64,000 nt of DNA from Incurvaria masculella (taxonomy: Eukaryota > Arthropoda > Insecta > Lepidoptera > Incurvariidae). The stretch spans positions 6,397,021 to 6,461,020 of the forward strand of contig OX335642.1 of NCBI GenBank assembly GCA_946894095.1, written 5' to 3'. Position 1 is the stretch's first letter; each line of letters begins with the position of its first letter. The translations under genes and the position numbers were made by a program. The notes beneath the pieces are model-generated. The model was not told the origin of the DNA, ran no database searches, and was given only the letters and a program-made list of their open reading frames with translations. Positions 54,668-64,000 of this stretch are shown here, piece by piece.

Positions 54668-54860
54668 GCAGGTCTATTCCTGGCATTCCGTAATCAGGAA
54701 TCATGAATCCTGAGTCTAGAAAACCGCTTTTGTAGCGGTTTTTTTAATTGATCGAGGTTTTTCAAACGTCAAAAAACTCGCTTTGAAAATCGCTATAAAA
54801 GCGTTTTTCTAGACTCAGGATTCCTGATTCCTGATTACTGAATGCCAGGAATAGACCTGC
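54668..54860. mobile_element. Near-perfect 193-bp hairpin MITE
   Basis: GCAGGTCTATTCCTGGCATT at the left is inverted at the right as AATGCCAGGAATAGACCTGC. The arms of about 77 bp contain TAATCAGGAATC, ATCCTGAGTCTAGAAAA and CCGCTTTTGTAGCGG. The loop is about 40 bp. GAATCATGAATCCTGA is itself a smaller repeat of GGATTC-type words. Confidence 0.78.
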
Positions 54861-55404
54861 AGAATTAGATGGGTGGCATTCGGGGTGCAGATTGGATTCT
54901 GCAGGAGGGAGAACCGATGCCATTCGTTCTAGTTATCTGCCGGTCTCTGCATGGAATTAATGATAATTTAAACGGAAAATTTACAATATTTTTTAAATTA
55001 TTTGCCTTCAAATTAAGAGCCAACCATGACACAAATTTTTCTTCAAGTATATCTACCAAGGCATACAAAAACCGGGAACAGTGGAATTCTTAAGTATTAT
55101 CACATAACTACATAATATTGTTACGTGAATGGCTTGGTTATATATAGAGTTATAGATGTTTTGACAGATATCGAATAACAAAATAGCGACGTCTCACCAT
55201 TTTCATAATAAAGGCAATAGCTCGAAGGCATACGCGTGAAATTGGCAGGTATTTTGTTTCTGTGTTTCAGAAGCCTCATTTTGTATTACGACATAATATT
55301 TGTATAATATAATATTTGTCAAATTTACGGTTTCCCGGTGCGCGATGCCGTCCTGGGCCGAAATATTTCGCCTCCAACGTTGGAGGCATTGTCAGGACAA
55401 CTAT
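54861..55404. other. Nothing recognised
   Basis: A 74-codon plus frame at 54,869-55,093 has no recognisable product. AT-rich otherwise. Confidence 0.3.
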
Positions 55405-55490
55405 TTTTGGAACCATGGAACAAATTGCATTCGTAACGAAATGCACTTATCCAACTAATATCTATTATTATTATTATTATTATAAAATAT
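55405..55490. repeat. SINE B scrap and (TTA)n microsatellite
   Basis: GCATTCGTAACGAAATGCAC and TTATCCAACT match the SINE B body. A short TTA tandem follows at about 55,465-55,482. Confidence 0.55.
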
Positions 55491-55799
55491 CTATTAATAT
55501 TATTACAATTATGTTTTCGTAAAGATACGCTTGCTCTCTATATCTTGTATTGGCAATAGTTCTGTGGCTACATAATCTCTGTGAAATCGTTTAACTCGTC
55601 CCGTTTGCCTGGACAGTGATTATCTTTTCCACACCTCGAGCCAACCCTAGGACAATTCCCTTAGAAGCCAAACTGTCGGTAACGGTAGGGGTGTGTGGGC
55701 CAGCCCCGGAAAGACGCAAGCCAGATTTCTCCCGGGTGTGGAGTCAAATTCTTGCGCTAATTACTTTACATACGGAATACACACTGAATCAGTAAATAA
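55491..55799. other. Nothing recognised
   Basis: No frame or repeat family. GTGTGTGGGCCAGCCCCGG at about 55,691 is an isolated GC-rich word. Confidence 0.3.
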
Positions 55800-56060
55800 C
55801 TTTTCTTTTGTTATGAAAAACCTATTTGGATGGCTGTGCTAAGAGACGAAACGTACACAGAAAAGCTAAATCCACCTCAACTCGGGAAACCATGCTCCAC
55901 GAATATCGCAGAGCTATCAAGCTTGTTTAAATTACGTTTGAAGATTCCCAGGTGGTAGGTTTGAGGAAAGACACCCGCCGGCAGACAGTTCCATAATATT
56001 CAGCGTGCGGTTTGGCAAGGTGGTTTGGCAGTTTGAGAAACGGTTCGCATTCTAGTGCAT
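55800..56060 (-). pseudogene. LINE family F ORF2 C-terminal remnant
   Basis: Minus strand gives FWNCLPAGVFPQTYHLGIFK and RNLNKLDSSAIF, the same C-terminal blocks as at 10,485. The 3' UTR reads TATGAAAAACC...GGATGGCTGTGCT in plus orientation. Frameshifts upstream around 56,000-56,030. Confidence 0.68.
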
Positions 56061-56663
56061 TTACGGATCGCTTATGGAAACTGATATGTAATTTTTCGTT
56101 AGCGCTGAATTCGGGAATGCATGAAAATATTTAATTTCGTACTACTCATTGTATACTATCGATTACCAGAATACCAAAGTAATATTAAAGTAAATTCCTC
56201 TGCTGATAATACTTATGTAGGTCCGATCTTCGAATTCGGTCCTAAGGAATCAGGAATATTTCAGTCAAGGATATTTGTATCGGTTTTCAAAGCTATTTTC
56301 TCAACGGAAAGATTCCGGAGCTTCATCATGGCTTTCCGTCGCTAAAATCGCTTTGCCTGCCGCTATAAGAGACTGAAAGACTCCAGAGTACTGAGCACGG
56401 AATTCCCAGAATTGGCCTACCGGCTCCGATTTGTCGGGGTCTCTGCCTGCGTCTGATTTCTCGAAATGGCTCCCCAATTACTGGCGCTTTCGGTGAAATG
56501 CGCTCGTTATACGCGGAAAGCGATCTTTATCCTGGCACTTATGTCATGACACCTCGGACGTGACAAACGTTCCACCATTTACTTCTTAGTCATAAGAATG
56601 GCTCTATTATGAAGTGTTCGGAAGCCGTCATCTGCGCATCTGGACTTTATTTAAAAAAAAAAC
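56061..56663. other. Nothing recognised
   Basis: A 74-codon plus frame at 56,121-56,345 has no recognisable product; otherwise no gene or repeat words. Confidence 0.3.
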
Positions 56664-58394
56664 TTAAAAACTGTAACCCGACTGCTAAAAGTAACAAATA
56701 GGGTAGGTGCTGTTTGATATAATCGTTTTCTTGGTTTTTTCAAACAGCCCCTCCCAAGAAACAATTTAGGCGGACGTAGAGCTCACTTTATAACCTAACG
56801 AGAGATATTGACGCTACAGTAGCTACCTTTTAAGCTTTTGGAGACTTAAGAGAGTATGTTCATCAACATTATCACTCGTAACTCTACTACACGACTATAA
56901 GAGCGATAAGATGATAAACTAAAATATTAAAAACGTAGAGAGGCAAATTCGGTTGCTACAATACAGGTAAAGGATCTTGTATTATAGCTTTAAGCAAATA
57001 TTGTAACTATGAGATCTATATGAGAAGTAAGCATTAGTCATAACCTCAACAAGTTCTAACAGGTTCTACAAAGGCTGCAATTGACGGTATCGTTGTTAAA
57101 TGTCGCTGATTAATTCTTTGCTAACACCAGATGCTTCTAAAGCGTCACAAATAGCTCTTATGACCGTACATTTGAAATATCTGTCGCTATTTTAGATCAT
57201 ATAGTCTCAAATATAACCTATATATTACTTTAGGTAGAGATTTAGAGCTATCTAGACCTTTTGTAACTCGTTAAAGCGTTCGTCTGTCCATCTATCTGTA
57301 TGTCTGTCCATCCGATTTATGCCGATAATATTTTGTAGCATAATTAATTGTATTTTTAAATCTATATTTATTTTTAGTTTTCGAGCAATAAATACGAACC
57401 CCTAAAAACATGCACATTCGCCCAGCCCATGTTCATCTAACCTATAGGTTACTGTTACGTCTGTTATAGCTGCGAAGTCAGTAAACAACTCTGCAATACC
57501 ACTCTTATAGAGGTGTGCATTTCAGAAGAGCGCCCATTAACGCCGTACTGTATCTCGAGAAGTTACAATGTTCTGTTTAATAGCATAAACCTATACCGCC
57601 ATTTTAAAGATATCAAGCGAATTGAAAAATGAGAAATGTGTAAACAAAAGCACTACTATAATGATCTATTTTGCTCACTTGTGTTCTAATACTACCATTA
57701 TGATACTTTTAAACTGGCACAGACATTGTTTTCGTAAATAAAAATAAAATTATGCCAACTCCATATGTTAATTAAATATTACACTTCCATAAATAGACAA
57801 TAGATGACAAGCCCTTCAATTATTTGTTAAAAATACATATACTTATTCACAGTGTACTTAACTGCGCAATGAAAACACAGGTTGCTAGCGATGGTGCATC
57901 AGAAAAAGTTAACAATTATATTTGTCATCCGCCATCACTCACGATTACAAATCATTGTTCTGTCATGCATGTTTACCAATCTGCCTGCATGGAAATACAA
58001 AACATTTACAATGCCTTATAAAAATATCTCCTGAAGTGCTAAAAATCTTCATAAAGGTGCTAATATTATCCCCTGAAGCAGTTATAATCGCCTTTTTAGA
58101 CCATTAATACCATTCAAGAAGTTAATATTCACCTATTTACCGCCCTCTTAGTGCTTAGACACTTAGACTGGCGCTATTATAGCTCTACTAAAGACCCTAA
58201 GGCGATTACAAGTTGTGCCCATTCCGGGGGTATAGTAGGGTTATAGCAAGCTATAACTCCTCTTATTAGCTCTTGGTTACAACCCTAAGACTTGGTTAGC
58301 GCTTCTGTGCATCTCTTATAACTTTTCACTTATCGCCTAATGTTAGTTGGGCTACTTTGTTTCATACCTTTTAGTATCGGATTACAGTTTTTAA
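56664..58394. mobile_element. TTAA-flanked element with about 28-bp inverted ends
   Basis: Left TTAA at 56,664 then AAACTGTAACCCGACTGCTA. The right end in reverse is TTAA then AAACTGTAATCCGATACTAA (58,367-58,394). About 1.73 kb. Only short open frames (about 60-65 codons at 57,824-58,107), so non-autonomous or decayed. Ends resemble those at 61,012-61,347. Ownership of the whole interior is inferred. Confidence 0.45.
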
Positions 58395-58984
58395 ACTTTT
58401 TTTACATTTTCCATGCCTATATTACTCGGGCCATACAACGAATCGATTGACACCTTATTCATCAACATTGGATGAAAAGTTTTAGCGCTACAGTGAAATA
58501 TACGTGCTTACGAATATACATACATACAGACTGCTAATATCATAGGGGGAACGGCAGAACGTCTAATATGCAGATCGTATAATGTCATATTTTAACAAAA
58601 TTTTAAAACCATGCACAACGTATAATCGGCAGATCGTATAATTTTATACGTAGTGCATGAAGAAATTTAAAAAATAAAATTACTTATTTCTCCATGCATA
58701 ACGTATAATAGTCACAACGTATAATATTATGATCTTTATTTAACAAAAAAAGAAAACCATGCATATCATATAATCCAAAAACTTTTCATGCGATATGCGC
58801 CTTTATGTATATTATTTTAAAGCGTGTACTCGCACGTGACGTTTCGACCGTCTCAATTAGCGTAAGGTGGCCTTTCGAAATTGTAGCAAATATCGATTCG
58901 TAGCAATTTCAACCTTAAATGTATCGTTATTAGGGCGCTTTATGCAGTGTTTCTTGGCATATTATACGTTCTGCATGGTTTTCT

Positions 58985-59346
58985 TTTTAGGGTTCCGTAC
59001 CCAAAGGGTAAAAACGGAACCCTATTACCAAGCCTCCGCTGTCCGTCCGTCCGTCCGTCCGTCCGTCCGTCCGTCCGTCCGTCCGTCCGTCCGTCCGTCC
59101 GTCCGTCCGTCCGTCTGTCCGTCTGTCACAGGGCTGTATCTCATGAACTGTAATAGGTAGGCAGCTGAAATTTTCACAGAGTGTGTCTTTATTTTGCCGC
59201 TATAACAACAAATAGGTAAAATAAAATAATAATAATAATTAAAGGGGGGTCCCATACAAAAAACGTATTTTTTTTTGTGTTAAATCTTGCACGATGGTAC
59301 GGAACCCTTCGTGTGCTAGTCCGATTCGTACTTGGCCGGTTTTTTG
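58985..59346 (+). repeat. GGGTTCCGTACCC element (family A), complete
   Basis: Starts TTTTAGGGTTCCGTACCC with an AGGGTTCCGT/ACGGAACCCT hairpin, then CTATTACCAAGCCTCCGCTG, a long (GTCC)n tract, ATCTCATGAACTGTAATAGG, TATTTTGCCGCTATAACAAC, GGTACGGAACCCTTCGTGTG, an AGTCCGATTCG hairpin remnant and GGCCGGTTTTTT. It lies inside the 8-bp-TSD element. Eight other copies or fragments are in the window. No coding content; transposon class unknown. Confidence 0.82.
59041..59115 (+). repeat. (GTCC)n expansion
   Basis: About 19 uninterrupted GTCC units within the family A element, against 3-7 units in the other copies. The long arginine/proline/serine/valine frames here are simple-repeat artefacts. Confidence 0.92.
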
Positions 59347-59554
59347 TGAATTCATGTTAGGAATATTATACGTTGTGACTATTATACGTTCTGCATGATG
59401 CAAAGAGTTGATTTTATTTTTAAACTTTATAAATGCACAACGTATAACATTATACGTTGTGAATATTATACGATATGCATGGTTTTCATTTTTTGGAATA
59501 AAATACTATTATACGTTGTGAATATTATACGTAGTGAATACGACTCATATCATA

Positions 59555-61011
59555 AACCTTTTCTTTTGTCTTCGCCGTAGTCGGGTAAAAAGAAATGGGC
59601 CAGGAAACATAAACAAATTACGCTCCCCATATAAATTTAGTAAATTACTCATTTGAAAACCAATTTTCATTTGATTTCATATTTGGTGTAAAAGTGTGTT
59701 TAAACTTTATTTTGGAAAAAAAACTCCTGGGAGAAACTGCAATGAAAATAAAAAGTGATTGAATATTGTACTTTTACTGTCATTTAACTTAGTTATATTT
59801 TTAAAAAAATGTGTGGACACAGATATTCGTTGTTCGATATTAGGATATCTTAAAGTGATGTGATTAAGGTATGTGTGTATGTATGCTAAGGCATGTTGTT
59901 GCATAACGCATGTTATAAAGCAGTTTTTTCTTTGAGCGCCGCACGAAATACGATGAGTCTCTTGGAAAAATCTTAATCAAGATGATTTTCTCAGTGAGTA
60001 CGCTCTGACTGAAACTCCGCGTGTACTCAATATCTGCTGGCGAGTGAGAGGGAACGACCTTTGCTAATCCATGCGTAAAAAGCGTTCAGTGAATACGTAG
60101 TCAAAAGTCCTAAATGGACGAAACCTTGCAGGCTCTAATGTTTCTTCGTAGAAAGTTATCATCAGAAAGGATATTGCTCCCAATTTTGCGTCTCACGCAC
60201 TGACAAGTATTTGCTCACGTCTCCGTTCGCATTAGCGTTATGATATTTTGGAAAAATCAAACTGTTTTCGCAGTTGAATGATTTTATTTCCATTGAGAAT
60301 ATGAGGTTGATGAAAGAAGATAAGTAGATCAAATGAAGGTCCGTTTTGTGCACATAATCAACCCCTTTTGGAGCTGACTCTGTGCACTGGTATAATGGAT
60401 ACCGTAGAATAAACGTTAGTTGATCGAAGGAACTTTAAAAAAATCAATTTAAACATTGAGATTGCAAAAAAAAAATCTTTCTGAATTTTCAAAATCTTAT
60501 TATTTTCGTCAGCCTTTAGTTATTGAATTCACTCACTTCTACCAGTTCATTAAAATAAAAAAATAATACAGCACGCAACTATATTGATTGCATTTGTTAA
60601 AGTGATGTAAAATTTACACGAAATTCTGTTTCAATAAAACTAGTATCCTTTTAATAATAGAATTATAGGTATGATATTTCATAAGTTTAGGTAAGGTTAG
60701 GTAGCAAAGAACGAATAGTTAGTTTATTTAATGTCCGATCTTAGGATACAGTGCTTGACTTGACAAAAATGTACATATTACCACTAGCTGCAGTTAGCGG
60801 CCCCGATCGCGACAGTATCAATTTTTTTTTTAGTTCAAAAATATATTTCGTCACTTTTCATAAATAAACTATCTCTGAGTAAAAAATAACGACGATCTAT
60901 GTCTCCATTATTGCGCAATAGAAGCACAAACCAACAGAGATACTTTAGCAAACATAAAATTAGTAGGACAGCAAATAATTAATTTGTATCCTTCAAGCCG
61001 TAGCCTTTTAG
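59555..61011. other. Mostly unrecognised
   Basis: 59,555-59,600 (CTTTTCTTTTGTCTTCGCCG) is the right flank of the interrupted repeat described at 61,683. A|CTAGCTGCAGTTAGCGGCCC at 60,783 could be a decayed Helitron-like end. Otherwise AT-rich without genes. Confidence 0.4.
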
Positions 61012-61347
61012 TAACCCGACTACTAGAAGGTAAGAAAAAGGTAGGTGCTGTTTAATATCATCGTTTTATTGGTTTTATCCACTGAAGAGAAAGTAAGGAG
61101 AAGTGGCATGCAGTCGATATCGCGTCTCCGCTATATGGTCAAAATTACCATGTAAGTTGTATGGGAATCTAGCGGCGCCTTCAAGTTCAAATACCGCCAC
61201 CGCGCGCGAATGTGCTCTAAAATAGCGTTCGTCGAGTCTTTGAAAATTGAAGACAGCGGGTCCTATATAAAGCGCGATCTATTCCATATCTCCTCTCTGT
61301 TTGTCTATGGTTTTATCAAACAGTACCTACCTTTTAGTAGTCGAGTT
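61012..61347. repeat. Inverted-end repeat related to the 56,664 element
   Basis: TAACCCGACTACTAGAAGGT at the left and CTACCTTTTAGTAGTCGAGTT at the right are inverted. The sub-ends GTAGGTGCTGTTTAAT and ATCAAACAGTACCTACC are also inverted. The central 200 bp is GC-richer (CTAGCGGCGCCTTCAAG, CCACCGCGCGCG). It abuts a family A element. Confidence 0.55.
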
Positions 61348-61350
61348 AGT

Positions 61351-61640
61351 TTTTAGGGTTCCGTACCCAAAGTGTGAAAACGGAACCCTATTACTAAGCC
61401 TCCGCTGTCCGTCCGTCCGTCCGTCCGTCCGTCTATCAGGGCTGTATCTCATGAACCGTAACAGGTAGGAAGCTGAAATTTTCACAGATTATGTATTTAT
61501 TTTGCCGCTATAACAAGAAATAGGCAATATTATAAAATAGTAATAATTAAAGGGGGCTCCCATTGATAAAAAAACGTGTTTTTTTTTTTAAATCTTGTGC
61601 GATGGTACGGAACCCTTCGTGTGCGAGTCCGACTCGCATT
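61351..61640 (+). repeat. GGGTTCCGTACCC element (family A), complete
   Basis: TTTTTAGGGTTCCGTACCC, ACGGAACCCTATTACTAAGC, (GTCC)n of about 6-7 units, ATCTCATGAACCGTAACAGG, TATTTTGCCGCTATAACAAG, GGTACGGAACCCTTCGTGTG and GCGAGTCCGACTCGC. Confidence 0.82.
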
Positions 61641-61682
61641 TTTTTTTTTAAATTTATTATATATTTTATTTTTATATTATTT

Positions 61683-61835
61683 TTTTTAAAATTTTCCTTG
61701 CCTATGTTACCCGAGCCGATGAAAAATGTATGTGCTACGATAGAATACACGTAAATACAAATATATAACACATAGCCTGCTAAAATCATAACCCTTCCTT
61801 TCGGCTTCGCTGTAATCGGATAAAAAGGAGAAATG
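61683..61835 (+). repeat. Uninterrupted paralogue of the 58.4/59.6-kb flanks (related empty site)
   Basis: TTTTCCTTGCCTATGTTACC, GCCGATGAAAAATGTATGTG, CATAGCCTGCTAAAATCATA and CCCTTCCTTTCGGCTTCGCT run without a break. The same blocks flank the 8-bp-TSD element (CATGCCTATATTACTCGGGC ... CTGCTAATATCATA on its left, CATATCATAAACC then TTTTGTCTTCGCCG on its right), so this is a paralogous site without that insertion. Confidence 0.72.
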
Positions 61836-61911
61836 TTTTTAACTGGCTAAAACAATCAAATTTCCGGTTCAATCATAGACGCGCTCATGCTTGAACTGTA
61901 ATATTGAAACT

Positions 61912-62192
61912 ATAAAAAAACCGGTCAACCGGACTCGCACACGAACCAGACTCGCACCATCGTACAAGATTTAACACAAAAAATAATGTTTTTGTATGGG
62001 GCCCCATATTTTTTTATTATTTTTTAATGTTACCTATTCGTTGTTATAGCGGCAAAATAAATACACACTGTCTGAAAATTTCAGCTGCCTACCTATTACG
62101 GTTCATGAGATACAGCCCTGTGACGGACGGACAGCGGAGTCTTCATAATAGGGTTCCGTTGACACCCTTTGGGAACGGAACCCTAAAAAACG
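61912..62192 (-). repeat. GGGTTCCGTACCC element (family A)
   Basis: AAAAAACCGGTCAACCGGAC, ACTCGCACCATCGTACAAGA, TTGTTATAGCGGCAAAATAA, ACCTATTACGGTTCATGAGA, GACGGACGGACAGCGGAG, then AGGGTTCCGTTGACACCC and GGGAACGGAACCCTAAAAA. Complete, minus orientation, short GGAC tract. Confidence 0.8.
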
Positions 62193-62814
62193 ATGAATGC
62201 GTACTCGACTCTCGGGAGCCAGAAATAGCCCAGCAATAAGGTGATGAAGCTTGTTTTAATTTTTTACAATATTATGAAGTGAGGCATTTATTCAATACCT
62301 AGGAACCTGCTCGCCTTTTACCCCGCATCTTTTCAATACAGTTTCATAAAAAATCTCGTTCACATTTCATCAAGCAACTTTCTGTACGGCATGAGTTCAG
62401 ACGAGTTCAATAATTCAAAGAGAAATGTTTCGAGCGAGACATTTATTTTCACGAGAACAAATCTAGCAATGTCACGGGAAGCACGCGTGAGTACGCATTT
62501 TTTCAGTGGCACATATTGTTGTATTTAAGTCATCGGTATAACCTAAAACACGAGATGCGCCATCAGCTATTCCCCGCCTACCACATAGAATACGTCCTAC
62601 AGGCCTATTCCTAAGTCTATTATATTAGTGTGTGGTCGACAAAACGGCTGAGCAGATGCGACAATCACAGCGACAAAACGCCGAAATTGTGCAGTCAACA
62701 TATTTTGTAATAATCGGTGAACATACATAAAAAAAATCCGACGAATTGAGAACCTCCTCCTTTTTTTAAGTCCATATTTAAATTCAATCGTGCATATTCA
62801 AAAGCAAATGATTC
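62193..62814. other. Mostly unrecognised; dispersed repeat scrap at 62,735-62,780
   Basis: ATCCGACGAATTGAGAACCT then CCTCCTTTTTTTAAG is the reverse of the start of the repeat at 209. The rest has no gene or repeat that I recognise. Confidence 0.45.
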
Positions 62815-63058
62815 TTATAAAAAACCGTACCATCAACACCAAATAATCACGTTTCATAATCACCCCCCTTTAATTTTTATATATTTTTTTACCTATTTTT
62901 TGTTATAGCGGCAAAATAAATACACACTCTGTGAAAATTTCAGCTGCCTACCTATTACGGTTCATGAGATTCAGCCCTGTGACAGACGGACGGACGGACG
63001 GACAGCGGAGGCTTGGTAAAAGGGTTCCGTTTTCACCCTTTGGGTACGGAACCCTAAC
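62815..63058 (-). repeat. GGGTTCCGTACCC element (family A)
   Basis: TTGTTATAGCGGCAAAATAA, CAGCTGCCTACCTATTACGG, GACGGACGGACGGACGGAC, AGCGGAGGCTTGGTAAAAGG, GTTCCGTTTTCACCCTTTGG and GTACGGAACCCTAA. The CGAGTCCGACTCG end is missing, so it is 3'-truncated. Confidence 0.78.
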
Positions 63059-63689
63059 AACGGCACACGGTGGCGGCGGCGCCATTTTTGTTGATCGCGC
63101 ATTGAAGCATGAGCTTATTGTTTTAATATGTCGATGATGTGAGCCAAGGTACCTTCTCATCTATTTTTTTTATTTCAACCAAGTTATACTGAGTATTTGA
63201 TGTTTTGAAGTCCTAGGTGAAATTTAAGAGTGATATTGATATTTTGATGATTTTAAAATGCATACATATTTTTTAGTTTGTGATAGAAACAACCCTGATT
63301 AAGCATTAAGAATCACCCTTCGACCTTATGATACCCTTTGAAGCACTTGGTGGCGTTAGGCTTTCTAGCACTCTATATTCATGCCCGAATGTGTATTTCC
63401 ATAACGTAATTGCAGCCTTAGGAAAAGTTAATTGGCTATTAGCAATGATATACACTTTCTCCCTGTACCTGGACTACTACATATCTGGAGTTCAGTCTCC
63501 GAAATATTCCGATCTTTTGCGTTATGTTTAGCTACATGTACCGCTATGCACTTAATCAACATACCCATTCATATTATTCACAGGCTACTAGACAAGTATA
63601 TATATTCCGAAGAATTACTGCATTGTGAAAGGAACTTAATGTCATGCGAGGTTTCTTAAAAAATTGAGCATTACTTTATTTAACTGTTT
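63059..63689. other. Nothing recognised
   Basis: Short frames (67 and 75 codons, plus, 63,328-63,659) overlap each other and match no family. No repeats seen. Confidence 0.3.
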
Positions 63690-64000
63690 TTATGTACATA
63701 ACTTGACATGGACGGCTAATACCACACCTACATACTGTTATGATAACAATTAGCCCAATACACAACATCGAAACTAGGTGCCGTTGAGTTGCACAATTTT
63801 TATTGCTGCTTTGACTATCGTTCATACAATGCGACGGTACCGACCCGGGCGAAATAAATCTACCACCTATAAAGGAAGGGACCTACAGTTTTACGTGGGA
63901 TCCGAACAACAAACGAATAATCACTTAGTCGTCTCCTACGACATGCACGGGAAGAAATGCAGTGGGCTCAATTGTATTATTTTTTCATGCCGGGAACCCA
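63690..64000 (-). mobile_element. SINE family B copy with third head type, cut by window end
   Basis: TAACTTGACATGGACGGC on the left, ATACAATGCGACGGTACCGA, CGTGGGATCCGAAC, then CTTAGTCGTCTCCTACGACA, TGCACGGGAAGAAATGCAGT and ATGCCGGGAACCCA at the window edge. Same head as at 20,130-20,200; GTCGTAGGAGACGAC can fold. The element continues beyond 64,000. Confidence 0.65.

Larger units (their letters stand above)
58545..59546. mobile_element. 8-bp-TSD element with paired CGTATAAT sites in its ends
   Basis: Flanked by ATATCATA (58,537-58,544 and 59,547-59,554). Inverted ends of about 190 bp are colinear: CGTATAAT-type sites occur in pairs exactly 16 bp apart, left at 58,560 (CGTCTAAT)/58,576, 58,619/58,635 and 58,702/58,718, and in the opposite orientation right at 59,365/59,381, 59,449/59,465 and 59,508/59,524. 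The pairs are 59 then 83 bp apart from the left end and 59 then 84 bp apart from the right end. No coding sequence; interrupted by a family A element. The 8-bp duplication suggests the hAT superfamily, tentatively. Confidence 0.75.

Noticed and set aside
58862..58875. GTAAGGTGGCCTTTCG as a family D MITE end
   Set aside because: Only about 10 bp match, with no following landmarks and no TTAA.
58867..59255. Frames rich in PSVRPSVR or TDGRTDGR
   Set aside because: Translations of the (GTCC)n tract in a family A element, not genes.
1..64000. CRISPR arrays, operons, LTR retroelements, complete host genes
   Set aside because: No evenly spaced identical short repeats with unique spacers, no paired long direct repeats, and no exon chain with matching splice signals was found by reading.

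Overview
This window looks like repeat-rich, AT-rich intergenic or intronic chromosomal DNA from a moth or butterfly (Lepidoptera). The evidence is the repeats themselves: Helitron-like elements of the kind common in Lepidoptera (start near TCACTACATAGTATAAAAC, short GC hairpin, end CTAG followed by T), a dispersed element built around GGGTTCCGTACCC with a (GTCC)n tract, tRNA- and 5S-rRNA-headed SINEs, RTE- and Jockey-type LINEs, and a Penelope-like element. I see no complete host protein gene, no rRNA or functional tRNA gene, and no CRISPR array. The only host-like signal is a CpG-rich stretch at about 44.29-44.60 kb that could be a leftward promoter and non-coding first exon ending at a good splice donor near 44,106.

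Layout. 0.2-4.2 kb: a Jockey-type LINE fragment (minus) interrupted by a 5'-truncated RTE (plus) with a 13-bp target duplication, then two Helitron-like elements. 5.0-6.1 kb: an element with 170-bp inverted arms. 6.9-26.9 kb: mostly unrecognised AT-rich DNA with scattered SINEs, TTAA-flanked MITEs, LINE tails and hairpin elements. 26.87-34.65 kb: a 7.8-kb structure bounded by about 600-bp, nearly identical inverted arms. Each arm carries three sub-repeats at exactly 140-bp spacing. Inside lie two broken RTE copies in inverted orientation, two Jockey-like fragments, a Penelope-like fragment and a separate hairpin element. 34.7-56 kb: more SINEs, MITEs and hairpins and the CpG-rich stretch. 56.6-63 kb: a TTAA-flanked inverted-repeat element; a 1.0-kb element with an 8-bp target duplication whose ends carry paired CGTATAAT sites at exact 16-bp spacing, together with a related unoccupied site at 61.7 kb; and four copies of the GGGTTCCGTACCC element. 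The window ends inside a SINE.

How the parts relate. Nothing here encodes a working pathway. The sequence records nested insertion: RTE into Jockey, a Jockey-like element into RTE, a TTAA MITE into the end of a sister MITE, and the GGGTTCCGTACCC element into the 8-bp-duplication element. One SINE body is joined to at least three different heads (tRNA-like, 5S-rRNA-like and a third unidentified one). Both RTE copies inside the big inverted structure share the same catalytic lesion (ADH for ADD) and the same frame-breaking insertion, so they come from one already dead source. All family names come from reading motifs; no database search was possible.
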